Below, one piece after another: positions 1 through 8,785 of a stretch of DNA of 64,000 bases (within the stretch, counting starts at the first letter, position 1; every line of letters starts with the position of its first letter). Under the pieces are notes generated by a model that did not search any database, had not been told where the DNA came from, and saw only the letters and a program-made list of their open reading frames with translations. The position numbers and the translations under genes were made by a program. This stretch comes from Streptococcus mitis (lineage in GTDB: Bacteria > Bacillota > Bacilli > Lactobacillales > Streptococcaceae), in NCBI RefSeq assembly GCF_003943935.1, contig NZ_RJOB01000001.1, positions 62,415-126,414 on the forward strand, written 5' to 3'.

Positions 1-478
1 GTTGGGCAAAGGTCCCCACCATATTTTTAGCAAAGGGAGTGTTGACACCAGTCTTTCCACCGATAGACGAATCCACCTGGGCAGTTAAACTGGTCGGAAT
101 CTGAACAAAATGAATACCCCGCATATAGGTAGAGGCCACAAAGCCAGCCAAGTCCCCAACGACACCGCCACCGAGAGCCACGATTCCATCGCTACGAGTC
201 AAACCTTGCTTGACTAAAAATTCATAGACTTTCTGGACAGTGGTTAAATTCTTTCTTTCTTCCCCTTCCAAAAAGTCAAATACCGCTACCTGAAAACCAG
301 CATCTTCTAGGCTGAGCTTGACCTTCTCTGCATAAAGAGAAGCTACATGGTTGTCTGTTACGATAACCACTTTTTGTGGTTGCCAGAGTTCTTGCAACCA
401 TTGACCAGTCTGAGCCAGACAACCTTTTTCAATCTGAATATCATAAGGATGGTGAGGAATATCGATTCTGATTTTCAT
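1..478 (-). CDS. aroB: 3-dehydroquinate synthase AroB, 3' part missing
   Basis: The frame from the ATG at 478 runs off the left edge, so only about 159 N-terminal residues are seen. It reads [19 protein letters not shown], then a nucleotide-binding stretch with VIVTDNHVA, the glycine motif [12 protein letters not shown] and [14 protein letters not shown], all typical of dehydroquinate synthase (DAHP to 3-dehydroquinate, second step of the shikimate pathway; NAD and metal dependent, cytosolic). It lies 18 bases after aroE in a methyltransferase-aroD-aroE-aroB run, so it is probably co-transcribed. The SD GGAGA lies just upstream of the ATG. Confidence 0.95.
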   Translation of the reverse strand, partial: MKIRIDIPHHPYDIQIEKGCLAQTGQWLQELWQPQKVVIVTDNHVASLYAEKVKLSLEDAGFQVAVFDFLEGEERKNLTTVQKVYEFLVKQGLTRSDGIVALGGGVVGDLAGFVASTYMRGIHFVQIPTSLTAQVDSSIGGKTGVNTPFAKNMVGTFAQ

Positions 479-496
479 AGGAGAATCTCCTTTTCT

Positions 497-1351
497 TTAT
501 TGGTATTTTTCTGTTAAGGACTGCCAAATCTCTTCCGTCGGCATTTCCTTTCCTGTCCACAGTTGAAAAGCTTCTGCAGCTTGATAGAGCAACATTCCCA
601 GCCCATTGATCGCTGGATTGCCCTGACTTCTAGCCCATTTCAAAAATGGTGTTTCAAAGGGTTGATAAATGATATCAGCCACTAAGAGAGTTTCCGGTAA
701 AACTATGCTTTCAGGAACTGGAGATGATTGACCATCCATCCCTACACTTGTCGCATTGACAAGTAAATCCGACTCAGCAATCCTTGCTTGCAGTTCAGGA
801 ACATCTTCTAAAGCATACAAGTCCACTTTAAAGCCTGTTTGCTCCTGTAACTTGTCTAGGTAAGGTCTTGTTTTTTCCATAGAAACAGAACGAACAAAGA
901 CAGAAATCTGACTGACACCATCCAAAATAGCTTGCGCCAGAATGGATTTAGCCGCACCACCTGCACCCAGCAGGGTCATCTTCTTACCTGAAATTGTAAA
1001 AGAAGGCAAGCTCTTAAAAAATCCCTTGCCATCTGTATTATATCCAATTAAATTGCCATTCTCATTGACAACCGTATTAACCGCACCAATCAAGCGCGCT
1101 TCATCGCTCAGCTCATCCAAATAAGGAATCACCTGCTCCTTATAGGGCATGGACAGATTGATGCCAAACATCTGGTAGCGACGAATATTGGCCACTGTGG
1201 CTTCCAAGTCAGCCACTTCAATCTCCCAAGCCACGTAAGCACCATTGGTAGCTGTCGCTTCAAAGGCCCTATTGTGGATAAAAGGGGAAATAGAATGCTT
1301 AATTGGATTGGCAACAACTGCTGCTAAACGCGTATAGCCATCAAGCTTCAT
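497..1351 (-). CDS. aroE: Shikimate dehydrogenase AroE
   Basis: A 284-residue NADP-dependent dehydrogenase that reduces 3-dehydroshikimate to shikimate. The substrate half shows the SISPFIHN motif near residues 20-27, the catalytic Lys in NLSMPYKE around 70, and NTDG near 105; the nucleotide-binding loop is GAGGAAKS around 130. The length is normal for the family. It overlaps the end of aroD by 11 bases, which suggests translational coupling, and is followed closely by aroB. No internal promoter is evident. Confidence 0.96.
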   Translation of the reverse strand: MKLDGYTRLAAVVANPIKHSISPFIHNRAFEATATNGAYVAWEIEVADLEATVANIRRYQMFGINLSMPYKEQVIPYLDELSDEARLIGAVNTVVNENGNLIGYNTDGKGFFKSLPSFTISGKKMTLLGAGGAAKSILAQAILDGVSQISVFVRSVSMEKTRPYLDKLQEQTGFKVDLYALEDVPELQARIAESDLLVNATSVGMDGQSSPVPESIVLPETLLVADIIYQPFETPFLKWARSQGNPAINGLGMLLYQAAEAFQLWTGKEMPTEEIWQSLTEKYQ

Positions 1352-2018
1352 CCAAAATCTCCCTGATTTTTTTCATATTAGCTAGGGAAATCTGACCTGG
1401 GGCACTAGCCTCATCTAGACTAGCAAAGGACCAGCTAGAACCAGTCACATCTGCAGTGATACGAGAGACCTTACCCACCTTTCCCATAGAAATAGTTACA
1501 TATTCCTGCTCAGGATTGAGAGTTTTAAAGCCTCGTGTATAGTTCATCAAGTCTAGCACATCCTGCTCCGTGTGAGCCATCACCGCAACCTTAACAAGTT
1601 TTGGATTTAGGCTCGTCAACTCTGACAAGATTTCCATCATGTTTTCAGGTGTTTCTTGGAAATTGTGGTAACTCAAAATGAGATTCGGGAAGTCCAGCAT
1701 TTCCTCAAAAACATCCTTGTAGCTAAAGTACTCAAAATCAATATAGTCTGGTTGATAGAGTTGCGCCACTTCCTTGATCAGATGGATATATTCTTCTGGA
1801 GAAAGATCAATTTCTCCCCCTTCAGAACGAGTTCGCAGCGTGAAAACCAACTCACGGCCTGCGAATTTTTCAAAAATAGCTGGAGCTACCTGCAAAATCG
1901 CTTCTTTAGGCAGATAGTCGGCACGCCATTCAATGATGTCGGCATCCAGGTACCTCGTGGCATCCAGGGCCTGGGCCTCCTCTAAACTTCTTGGCATTAC
2001 TGAAACGATTAATTTCAT
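1341..2018 (-). CDS. aroD: Type I 3-dehydroquinate dehydratase AroD
   Basis: A 225-residue class I (Schiff-base) dehydroquinase, which converts 3-dehydroquinate to 3-dehydroshikimate. The sequence shows EWRADYL near 31, the catalytic His in LSYHNF (around 118), and the Schiff-base Lys in PKLVKVAVM around 143; the C-terminal part has GSSWSFAS and APGQ. The length agrees with short Gram-positive AroD proteins. Its ATG overlaps the stop of the upstream methyltransferase in an ATGA arrangement, and its end overlaps aroE, so the whole set is probably one operon. Confidence 0.96.
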   Translation of the reverse strand: MKLIVSVMPRSLEEAQALDATRYLDADIIEWRADYLPKEAILQVAPAIFEKFAGRELVFTLRTRSEGGEIDLSPEEYIHLIKEVAQLYQPDYIDFEYFSYKDVFEEMLDFPNLILSYHNFQETPENMMEILSELTSLNPKLVKVAVMAHTEQDVLDLMNYTRGFKTLNPEQEYVTISMGKVGKVSRITADVTGSSWSFASLDEASAPGQISLANMKKIREILDEA

Positions 2019-3178
2019 TTACTAACCTTCATACTAATCACCTTGAGGTAATTACTACTTTCATCTTTTTTGTTATAGGCGAAATCTGCTGGAAGACCGT
2101 ATTTGTTTAAAATCTGGTAACTTCTTCCTGCAAAGCCTTTATCAATTTGTTCTGTAAATTTCTGGCGGGATACATTGGCAGCATTGGTACTGGCAATAAT
2201 AATACCTCCCGGATTTAAAATCTCAAGACTCTGGGATATCAACTTGTGATAATCCTTGGCCACAGAAAATGTTTGTTTTTTGTTCCTAGCAAAGCTAGGC
2301 GGATCTAGGACAATCACATCATAGGTCAAGTCTTTTCGTTTAGCATACTTGAAATATTCAAAGACATCCATGACTATAAAACGATGGTTTTCTGTGCTAA
2401 GTCCATTTGCCTGAAAATGAGCTTGAGACAATTCTCGTGAACGTTTAGCTAGGTCAACCGAAGTAGTCTGGCTTGCTCCACCCATGGCCGCAGCCACTGA
2501 AAAGGCTGCTGTGTAGGAAAACATATTGAGCAAGGATTTGCCCATAGCCAAACCGTCAACTAAGCTACCTCGAACTTCATGCTGGTCTAGGAAAATCCCT
2601 GTCATCAAGCCATCGTTCATAAAGACTTGATACAGGACACCATTTTCCAGAACAGTGAAAAAGTCAGGTGCTTCTTGACCATAAACATGAGCAGATTCAT
2701 AGTCCAAACCCTTAAAGCGGATCTTCTCATAAGCCCCTAAAACCTCAGGAAAAACCTGTCTAAAGGCTTCTGAGATGATCTGACGAATCTGATAAACATA
2801 AGAGTTATACCAAGAAAATACAGCATAGTCGCCATAAAGGTCCACTGTCAGACCGCCAAAGCCATCTCCCTCCTGGTTGAAGAGACGAAAGGCAGTTGTC
2901 AAATCATCTTGATAGTAGGCGCTTCTCTTTTCTTTAACTTGTCTAAACAGCATTTCAAAGAAAGCTTGATTGAAGGTCACCTTGTCTGTGCTAACAAACC
3001 AGCCCAAGCCCTTGTTTTGCTGAGAAAGGTAGGCAGTCCCAAGAAATTTTCCATCTTGACTATGGACTTCTACTTCCTGATCCTTAAGATTAACATTCTC
3101 AAGATCGCTGGCTTCTAGCAAAACTAGCCCTTTGGCAAGCTTTTTTTCAATCCTTTTACTGACTCTTATTCTATTCAT
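2015..3178 (-). CDS. Class I rRNA large-subunit methyltransferase (RlmI-like)
   Basis: An S-adenosylmethionine-dependent methyltransferase with an N-terminal PUA-like domain (about 1-75), an RlmI-type middle domain and a C-terminal Rossmann domain with the [13 protein letters not shown] motif I and the catalytic-type VLDPPSF. Family members methylate cytosine in 23S rRNA; the exact target here is not visible. I choose the ATG at 3178 (387 aa, [14 protein letters not shown]) over the in-frame ATG at 3187, because the latter lies inside the -10 box at 3186-3191. The chosen start is then 7 bases after the -10, which implies a leaderless mRNA. It heads the aroDEB operon. Confidence 0.88.
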   Translation of the reverse strand: MNRIRVSKRIEKKLAKGLVLLEASDLENVNLKDQEVEVHSQDGKFLGTAYLSQQNKGLGWFVSTDKVTFNQAFFEMLFRQVKEKRSAYYQDDLTTAFRLFNQEGDGFGGLTVDLYGDYAVFSWYNSYVYQIRQIISEAFRQVFPEVLGAYEKIRFKGLDYESAHVYGQEAPDFFTVLENGVLYQVFMNDGLMTGIFLDQHEVRGSLVDGLAMGKSLLNMFSYTAAFSVAAAMGGASQTTSVDLAKRSRELSQAHFQANGLSTENHRFIVMDVFEYFKYAKRKDLTYDVIVLDPPSFARNKKQTFSVAKDYHKLISQSLEILNPGGIIIASTNAANVSRQKFTEQIDKGFAGRSYQILNKYGLPADFAYNKKDESSNYLKVISMKVSK

Positions 3179-3185
3179 GATTACC

Positions 3186-3214
3186 ATTATAACAAACTTT
3201 TAGACAATTCTCAA
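3186..3214 (-). promoter_or_regulatory. Promoter of the methyltransferase-aroDEB operon
   Basis: On the minus strand TTGAGA (3209-3214) is followed after 17 bases by TATAAT (3186-3191), with the extended -10 TGT immediately before it. The predicted transcription start falls on or one base before the ATG at 3178, so no room is left for a Shine-Dalgarno sequence. Confidence 0.75.
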
Positions 3215-3255
3215 AAAAGAAACTACCCTTGCTTTTTTACTCTAGTTTTAAAAAA

Positions 3256-3264
3256 TGGTATACT
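3256..3264 (+). promoter_or_regulatory. Extended -10 promoter of the LTA-synthase-like gene
   Basis: TGG-TATACT (3256-3264) forms an extended -10, with a weak TTTACT at 3236-3241 as possible -35. It lies inside the upstream extension of the reading frame and so supports the GTG start at 3295. It is divergent from the methyltransferase promoter. Confidence 0.6.
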
Positions 3265-3294
3265 AATACTAATAAAAACTTAGGAAGTAATTGT

Positions 3295-5445
3295 GTGAGA
3301 ATCAATTTTAACAAAATCCAAAAAGCCATCGGTACCAGACTGGGTTTTGTCCTAACCCTTTTAATCCTCTATTGGATCAAAACATTATTAGCCTATACCG
3401 TTGACTTTAATTTAGATATTCAAGTAGGAAAATTGCAAGGAAATTACCTTGCCTTTATCGCCTTTTTCAATCCCCTTCCTTTGGGGTTACTCCTACTGGC
3501 TCTAGCCCTCTACGCTCGGTCAACCAAGATCTTTTATGGTCTGAGTATTGCTATTTATAGCCTTTTATTCATTTGGCTCTATTCCAATGTCTTTTACTAT
3601 CGAGAATTTAACGACTTTATCACGGCTAATACCATGAAGGTGGTCAGCAAGGTATCTGTCGGTACTGCGGAACTAGAGTTACTACGTCCTTGGGATTTCA
3701 TCTATTTTATGGATTTCCCACTGCTGGCTTTCCTTTTCTTTAAAAAATTTATCCAGCTGGATAGGAGGCCCTTCAAATTCCGCTCCAGTGTTGCTATCAC
3801 TGCCCTCTCAGCCCTGCTCTTTTCTGCTAATCTTTTCTTGGCTGAAATTGAGCGTCCCGATCTCCTGTCGCGAGGATTTTCTAATTACTATGTTGTACGT
3901 GCCCTTAGTTTGCCAGCCTTTTTAGGTTATAGCGCCAACCAATCCTACAGTGCCAACAAGGAACGAGCTAAGGCCTCTGAGACTGATCTTCAACCTATTA
4001 CAGATTATATTCAAGAACATTCAGCTAAGCCCAATCCAGACTATTTTGGCCTTACCAAAGGGAAAAATGTGATTTATCTCCACTTAGAGAGCTTCCAGCA
4101 GTTCCTGCTTGACTATAAACTCAACATAGATGGAACTGAGCATGAAGTCACTCCCTTCCTTAATTCCCTCTACCATTCGCAATCAACCCTAGCCTTTTCA
4201 AATATCTTTAACCAAGTTAAGGCTGGTAAAACCTCAGATGCGGAAACCATGCTGGAGACCGGTTTATTTGGACTTGACCAAGGTTCTTTCATGGTCAATT
4301 ACGGTGGCACCAATACCCAGCAGGCCACACCTTTTATCCTATCAAAAAACGGCTACCAATCAAGTGCTGTCTTTCACGGCAATATCGGGACCTTCTGGAA
4401 TCGAAATACGACCTACAAACAATGGGGCTACCAATACTTCTTTGATGCTTCCTATTTCACCAAGCAAGACAGTAGCAATTCTTTCCAATATGGTTTAAAT
4501 GATAAAATCATGATGAAAGATTCTATTCAGTATCTGGAGCATTTACAGCAGCCTTTTTATGCCAAGTATATCACGGTTTCCAACCACTATCCTTATGCCA
4601 GCAATCTGACTGGCGATGAGCTTGGTTTCCCCTTGGCTAAAACCAAAGATGAAACAATCAATGGCTACTTCCAAACAGCCAACTATCTGGATAGTGCCAT
4701 CAAGGCCTTCTTTGACTATCTCAAAGAAAGTGGCCTCTATGAAAAATCCATCATCGTCATCTACGGAGACCATTATGGCATTTCCAATTCCCGCAATCCT
4801 GACCTGGCACCTTTGATTGGAAAAATTTCTGAGAACTGGTCGAATTATGACAATGCCATGTTACAACGAGTGCCTTTTATGGTGGTCATGCCTGGTTATG
4901 AAAAGGGACAAATCATCAATACTTACGGCGGACAAATCGATATCTTACCGACTCTCGAACACCTCCTTGGTATTGAGTCCAATTCCTTCCTCCAAGTTGG
5001 ACAAGACCTCCTGTCACCAGACCACCAAGAAGTCGTTTCCTTTCGAACTGCTAATTCCTTCGTCACACCTAAATATACCAGTTATGATGGACGAACCTAC
5101 TATACTGAGAGCGGTCTTGAAATCAGTACTCTTGATGAACAAGCTCAGACTGAACTGGAAAATGTTCGTCAGGTAGCCAGCCAACAGCTGAAAATCAGCG
5201 ACCAGATTCAAACTGGAGATTTGATCCGTTTCTACCAAGCAGATCATCTTGGAAAAGTTGATACAGAAAGTATTTCTTACCTCAATTCTTTACCAATTCT
5301 GCAAAAGATTGAGCAGGAAAAAGGTAGTCAATCAACGAGCCTCTTTAGCCAACGACAAGGCAAAACCAGTACTGACCTCTTCAATGCACCAAGTTACCAA
5401 GAACTCCACCCAGAGTCGGCAGAAACCGAATCAAAATCACAATAA
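3295..5445 (+). CDS. LTA synthase family membrane protein
   Basis: A 716-residue protein with about five N-terminal membrane helices (roughly residues 15-185) and an extracellular alkaline-phosphatase/sulfatase-fold domain. Visible metal-site motifs are HLESFQ (Glu), AGKTSDAE (the catalytic Thr) and YGDHYG. The family polymerises glycerol phosphate or transfers related phosphodiesters on the outer membrane face; Mitis-group streptococci have unusual ribitol-type teichoic acids, so the true substrate is unsure. The frame can be opened from TTG at 3229, but the promoter -10 at 3259 and the SD AGGAAG at 3282-3287 point to GTG 3295. It is monocistronic with a terminator after the stop. Confidence 0.85.
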   Translation: MRINFNKIQKAIGTRLGFVLTLLILYWIKTLLAYTVDFNLDIQVGKLQGNYLAFIAFFNPLPLGLLLLALALYARSTKIFYGLSIAIYSLLFIWLYSNVFYYREFNDFITANTMKVVSKVSVGTAELELLRPWDFIYFMDFPLLAFLFFKKFIQLDRRPFKFRSSVAITALSALLFSANLFLAEIERPDLLSRGFSNYYVVRALSLPAFLGYSANQSYSANKERAKASETDLQPITDYIQEHSAKPNPDYFGLTKGKNVIYLHLESFQQFLLDYKLNIDGTEHEVTPFLNSLYHSQSTLAFSNIFNQVKAGKTSDAETMLETGLFGLDQGSFMVNYGGTNTQQATPFILSKNGYQSSAVFHGNIGTFWNRNTTYKQWGYQYFFDASYFTKQDSSNSFQYGLNDKIMMKDSIQYLEHLQQPFYAKYITVSNHYPYASNLTGDELGFPLAKTKDETINGYFQTANYLDSAIKAFFDYLKESGLYEKSIIVIYGDHYGISNSRNPDLAPLIGKISENWSNYDNAMLQRVPFMVVMPGYEKGQIINTYGGQIDILPTLEHLLGIESNSFLQVGQDLLSPDHQEVVSFRTANSFVTPKYTSYDGRTYYTESGLEISTLDEQAQTELENVRQVASQQLKISDQIQTGDLIRFYQADHLGKVDTESISYLNSLPILQKIEQEKGSQSTSLFSQRQGKTSTDLFNAPSYQELHPESAETESKSQ

Positions 5446-5480
5446 AAAATGCTCTTCCGTCTTGGAGGAGCATTTCTTTT
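5446..5480 (+). terminator. Terminator of the LTA-synthase-like gene
   Basis: The arms AAATGCTCTTCC and GGAGGAGCATTT pair (with one G-U) around a GTCTT loop and are followed by TCTTTT. It begins directly at the stop codon of the gene. Confidence 0.8.
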
Positions 5481-5482
5481 AT

Positions 5483-5600
5483 CAACGAAAATCAAAGAGG
5501 AAACTAGCCTCAGTTTAACTTTGAGATTGTAGGTAGAGAGGTGTATCAGTAATATGTAGCTGTCAAGTTTAGTGACGAAGATAGATGAGAAGATAAATCA
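5483..5600. repeat. Degenerate BOX element remnant
   Basis: The stretch CGAAAATCAAAGAGGAAACTAGCC and the following TTTGAGATTGTAGGTAGAG can be lined up with the boxC end of the intact BOX element at 19841-19991 (GAAAATCAAAGAGCAAACTAG ... TTTGAGGTTGTAGATAAGA), with gaps and substitutions. The boxA end is no longer recognisable. The run from 5600 to 5647 holds nothing I recognise. Confidence 0.5.
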
Positions 5601-5647
5601 GCTTCAGCAGGTATCTGGAAAATTTGATTTTATAGAAAAGCCTTTTG

Positions 5648-5866
5648 TTACAAACTCAATATACTATCAATAAATAATATTATAGAAGCAACAATTATTA
5701 TAATTTCACCTATTTGAATAATTATATTTCGAACTCTAAATATATGTTCTATCCAAAATACTTGAATCACACACATTATAGGAATTAACGTTTTTGAAAT
5801 TGAAAAATATCCAAATAAATAAACTATAAACAACAAAAATAGAACTATATTATATTTCTTATTCAA
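5648..5866 (-). CDS. Small hydrophobic protein of unknown function
   Basis: A 72-residue, very AT-rich reading frame starting with TTG at 5866, preceded at six bases by a strong SD GGGAGG (5873-5878). The product MNKKYNIVLFLLFIVYLFGY... has three hydrophobic stretches (about 5-22, 24-38, 50-70) and is probably an integral membrane protein. An ATG 42 bases further upstream (5908) gives 86 residues but lacks a comparable SD. I do not recognise the family with confidence. It sits in a decayed repeat-rich interval, so it may itself be a remnant. Confidence 0.5.
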   Translation of the reverse strand: MNKKYNIVLFLLFIVYLFGYFSISKTLIPIMCVIQVFWIEHIFRVRNIIIQIGEIIIIVASIILFIDSILSL

Positions 5867-5974
5867 AACATTCCTCCCTATATTTTTTTGATTGCCAATC
5901 TTAATCATTTACAACTACATTATAACAAACGACAAAATTCTTGTTAACAAATATTGTCATTTTTTAAAATTTTT

Positions 5975-6104
5975 TGTGATTCGAATGTGATAAACTACTT
6001 TGATATTGATTTTAGATAACTTTTCGTCTATACTTAGGGGTGAGTACAAAGTGATACTTACAGTGCTACTTTGTGTGCGATAAACTATGAGCCTTTTGTG
6101 CCAT
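5975..6104 (-). pseudogene. IS200/IS605-type transposase tnpA, N-terminal remnant
   Basis: From an ATG at 6104 with the SD AAAGGAG just upstream, the frame reads MAQKAHSLSHTK, stop (6066-6068), HCKYHFVLTPKYRRKVI, stop (6012-6014), NQYQSSL. I recognise this as the start of the Y1 transposase of IS200-like elements, normally MAxKAHSLSHTKW.CKYH and later VIYNQYR; the two stops replace the expected Trp (TGG to TAG) and Tyr. Homology fades after about 40 codons, so most of the gene, including the HUH motif and catalytic Tyr, has been lost. Confidence 0.75.
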
Positions 6105-6170
6105 ATTTTTCTCCTTTCGCTTTACAATTGGCTTGAACACCTTTATTGTATCGCGTTTGGAGTTTTTTTG

Positions 6171-6278
6171 TATAGTAGATTGAAATAAGAGGTGAAGAAA
6201 TAGATTAGGAAAGTCAAATTAATTTCTAGAAATATTTTTAGCAGTTGTAACGTACTATTCTAGTTCCAATCTACTATA
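6171..6278. repeat. RUP element
   Basis: A 108-bp element with inverted ends TATAGTAGATTGAAAT and GTTCCAATCTACTATA, flanked by TA. The size, the ends and the TA target match the pneumococcal RUP repeat, a non-autonomous element thought to be mobilised by IS630-Spn1 transposase. It lies next to the IS200 remnant in a gene-free interval. Confidence 0.85.
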
Positions 6279-6310
6279 TAACCTTCATAACCTTCGACGC
6301 ACGTGACTGA

Positions 6311-6399
6311 GGAAAAAGTCTTTAAAAGCAGAAAAACGCATAATATCAGATGTGCTAAAATCTTGATATTATACGTTTTATTGTGGAAAGATTTTTTCC
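6311..6399 (-). terminator. Long nested palindrome, probable terminator of the helicase gene
   Basis: The outer arms GGAAAAAGTCTTT and AAAGATTTTTTCC pair at 12 of 13 positions, and the inner arms AAAACGCATAATATCA and TGATATTATACGTTTT at 15 of 16, separated by unpaired 7-8 base bulges. Read on the minus strand after the helicase stop (6435), the inner hairpin ends in GCGTTTTTCTGCTTTT and would serve as an intrinsic terminator. At 89 bp it is much longer than needed and may be a small mobile repeat. Confidence 0.6.
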
Positions 6400-6434
6400 G
6401 TTTTTTACTAAAATTGAATTTTTCCCAACCTATT

Positions 6435-7778
6435 TTAAAATGTTTGGCGTTTTGCTTTACGCTCCGCACGACCGCGAGCACGATTTTCAGCACGCTTAGT
6501 TTTACGGCGTTTTTCATCAACCGCCCATTGAATTTTCTTCTTATAACCCGGTTTGACTTTTTTCTTTTTCTTTTTGACCAAACCAATCATTTCGATATCA
6601 AGCTTATCTTGTTTTTTCTCACGATTTGCACGACGATCACGGTCATAGGTATCTTGAAATTCCCCATCTTTAACCATTTTAGGAGTAAACTTGATTCCCA
6701 ATTTCTCCAACTCACGGATATCCGAGTCATCACTTGGCTGATAAAGGGTAATAGCTGTACCTGGTAAGCCATTTCGTCCAGTACGACCAACACGGTGAAC
6801 AAAGAAGGATAAATCTTGCGGAATCGCATCATTGATGACATGGCTAACACCTTCAATATCAATCCCACGCGCCGCCAAGTCTGTTGCGACAATGTACTCA
6901 AAATCCAGATTTTTCACCTGATTCATGATTCGCTTGCGCTCACGAGGGGCAATATCTCCATGAATCTTCGCTACCTTCAATCCTTGAGCAGTCAGATATG
7001 AATGCAATTCATCAGCACGTGTCTTAGTGTTGACAAAAATCATTGCCAAATAAGGCTGCATCAACTGAGTCAACTGATAAATTTGAGCATTTTTGTCACG
7101 TCCCTTGGTAGAAATCAACCAATTATCAATGGTATCAGAAATGACCGTTTTGGTCTTGATTTTCTCCATAACAGGATTCGACAAGTATTTTTTCAAGAAT
7201 GGTTGCAGTTTTTGTGGAATAGTCGCTGAGAAGACCATGAATTGCAGATCTTTTGGAAGGCTGCCAGCAATCTTATCAACAGTTTCCAAGAATCCCATAT
7301 CCAAGGTCATGTCTGCCTCATCGACCACAAATGTCTTAGCCTTGTGAATAGCTAGGTCACCAGACTTAACCAAGTCGTAGATACGGCCTGGTGTTCCAAT
7401 AACAATATGAGGCTGATTGCTTGCCAATTTCTCAATCTGGCGAGCCTTATCCGTACCACCTACATAATTAACCACACGAACTTCCACTTCTGAGTGAGCA
7501 GCAATCTGACGGGCTGCTTGGTAAATCTGAGTAGCTAATTCACGGCTCGGTGCAGTAATCACTGCTTGCACACTATCACTAACTTCATCTAATTGCTGTA
7601 AAATCGGTAGTAAGAAAGTGTGAGTTTTACCCGAACCTGTTTTTGATTCACCGACTAGGTCACGACCTGCCAAGACAATAGGAATCAACTTATCTTGCAC
7701 CTCTGTTGGAGTTTTAAATTTTAACTCCTCCAAGGCTTCTCTAATATAGTTTTTAAATTGAAATTTCGTAAATGACAT
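6435..7778 (-). CDS. DEAD-box ATP-dependent RNA helicase (CshB-like)
   Basis: A 447-residue RNA helicase. The Q motif region is FKNYIREALEELKFKTPTEVQ, motif I is SKTGSGKTH (about 44-52), motif Ia PSRELA, motif II DEAD (about 153), motif III SAT, motif IV FVNTK, motif V ATDLAARGIDI and motif VI HRVGRTGR. The tail after about 385 is rich in Lys and Arg, as in CshB-type cold-shock helicases that bind ribosomal or messenger RNA. It is monocistronic. An extended -10 (TGG-TATAAT, 7807-7812) precedes it. Confidence 0.92.
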   Translation of the reverse strand: MSFTKFQFKNYIREALEELKFKTPTEVQDKLIPIVLAGRDLVGESKTGSGKTHTFLLPILQQLDEVSDSVQAVITAPSRELATQIYQAARQIAAHSEVEVRVVNYVGGTDKARQIEKLASNQPHIVIGTPGRIYDLVKSGDLAIHKAKTFVVDEADMTLDMGFLETVDKIAGSLPKDLQFMVFSATIPQKLQPFLKKYLSNPVMEKIKTKTVISDTIDNWLISTKGRDKNAQIYQLTQLMQPYLAMIFVNTKTRADELHSYLTAQGLKVAKIHGDIAPRERKRIMNQVKNLDFEYIVATDLAARGIDIEGVSHVINDAIPQDLSFFVHRVGRTGRNGLPGTAITLYQPSDDSDIRELEKLGIKFTPKMVKDGEFQDTYDRDRRANREKKQDKLDIEMIGLVKKKKKKVKPGYKKKIQWAVDEKRRKTKRAENRARGRAERKAKRQTF

Positions 7779-7806
7779 AATATCCTCGATTCTATCTATC
7801 CTATCA

Positions 7807-7815
7807 ATTATACCA
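7807..7815 (-). promoter_or_regulatory. Extended -10 promoter of the helicase gene
   Basis: TATAAT on the minus strand at 7807-7812 is preceded by TGG (7813-7815). No good -35 is visible, as is common for extended -10 promoters in streptococci. Confidence 0.6.
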
Positions 7816-7877
7816 CATTTTATTCCATTTCAGTAGTCTCACTTATTTAGGCTATTTCCAATACCTTTTCTAGTCAG

Positions 7878-7912
7878 AAAAAGGCTGGAATTTGAGAATC
7901 CCAACCTCTTTT
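7878..7912 (-). terminator. Terminator of the endonuclease/phosphatase-like gene
   Basis: On the minus strand AGGTTGGGATT, a CTCA loop and AATTCCAGCCT pair with G-U steps, followed by TTTTTC. It lies just after the stop at 7919. Confidence 0.7.
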
Positions 7913-7918
7913 CAGTTA

Positions 7919-8734
7919 TTATTTCCAGTTTAACATAGCATTCAAACCATAGTGATCACTCACTTGTGGACTCTTGTTACCATCAAATACGACATGTAAA
8001 TTTTCCACCGCTAACTCTTTGGTAATAAAGACATAATCGATTCGAAGGGGTTCTGTGTTCCCTTTCCATCCATCAATTTCAGGTGGAACAGTATAGCTAC
8101 CACTTTTCTCTTGAGCAACTTCAAATGCATCTTGTAATCCTAATGGACTAGCTAAAATAGCTTGGTAACCTTCCTGACCAGCTGGGTTGTTGAAATCTCC
8201 AGCCAGCAAAAGTGGCTTATTCAATTCTTTCAAGACAGCTTCAAATCGTGCCCATTCTTCTTGGAAGCCTTTATCCCACCAAGAAAGGTGGACACTTGCA
8301 ACTGCAAGCTCCTGACCATCGACTACAGTTTCAGCCAGGGCAACGCGGCGAGTATGATAGTCTGTTGGATCATCTACATCTGAAACTAAAATTTCTCTGG
8401 CTTCAATAGGTGTTTTAGACAAGATAGCCACACCTTCATGATAGCGGTCATAACCGATATGGTTATAGGCCCAAGTCCAGTAGTAATTTTTCCCTTGCTC
8501 AGACAACTTTTCAACCAAGAGTCTGACATAGTGGTCTTGATGAATAGGCTCAGCTGCTGGCAAAGCTTGATAAAAGTCATTAACCTCCACCTCTTGCGAA
8601 GTAATCTCCTGATTGATTTCTTGGAAACAAATCAAATCATAGTCTTTATCAAGAATATCTTCAAGCAAGAGCTGGAATTTTTCCTCTGCTTCTTTCTCCA
8701 TCCAACTGTGAGTATTGAGTGTTAAAAATTTCAT
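7919..8734 (-). CDS. Endonuclease/exonuclease/phosphatase-fold hydrolase
   Basis: A 271-residue protein of the metal-dependent EEP superfamily. Motifs in order are the N-terminal LTLNTHSW (metal Asn), CFQEIN (metal Glu, near 38), HEGVAILSK, VHLSWWD (around 150), GDFNNP (around 180), RIDYVF and the C-terminal catalytic SDHYGL. There is no signal peptide, so it is cytosolic. Substrates in the superfamily range from DNA to phospholipids and phosphosugars and cannot be told from sequence alone. It follows ptsG after a terminator and has its own SD (GGGAG). Confidence 0.85.
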   Translation of the reverse strand: MKFLTLNTHSWMEKEAEEKFQLLLEDILDKDYDLICFQEINQEITSQEVEVNDFYQALPAAEPIHQDHYVRLLVEKLSEQGKNYYWTWAYNHIGYDRYHEGVAILSKTPIEAREILVSDVDDPTDYHTRRVALAETVVDGQELAVASVHLSWWDKGFQEEWARFEAVLKELNKPLLLAGDFNNPAGQEGYQAILASPLGLQDAFEVAQEKSGSYTVPPEIDGWKGNTEPLRIDYVFITKELAVENLHVVFDGNKSPQVSDHYGLNAMLNWK

Positions 8735-8749
8735 GCTTTTCTCCCAAAA

Positions 8750-8778
8750 TAAGAGGTTGGAATACAGCTTCCAACCTC
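8750..8778 (-). terminator. Terminator of the PTS gene
   Basis: GAGGTTGGAA and TTCCAACCTC form a perfect 10-bp stem with a six-base loop, just after the stop of the PTS gene. The T-rich run is weak, so some read-through into the downstream hydrolase gene is possible. Confidence 0.65.
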
Positions 8779-8785
8779 AAGTATA

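Noticed and set aside
3229..3294. N-terminal extension of the LTA-synthase-like protein from TTG 3229
   Set aside because: The promoter -10 (3259-3264) lies inside it, and a good SD precedes the GTG at 3295.
6006..6034. Consensus-like plus-strand promoter (TTGATT-17-TATACT) that might start a small RNA
   Set aside because: It lies in the antisense of the IS200 transposase stub, where these bases are explained by codons for KYRRKV; no terminator or conserved RNA follows. Chance in AT-rich DNA is enough.
6303..6767. 154-codon plus-strand open frame
   Set aside because: It runs through the terminator palindrome and antisense to the helicase 3' end, without SD or known domain.
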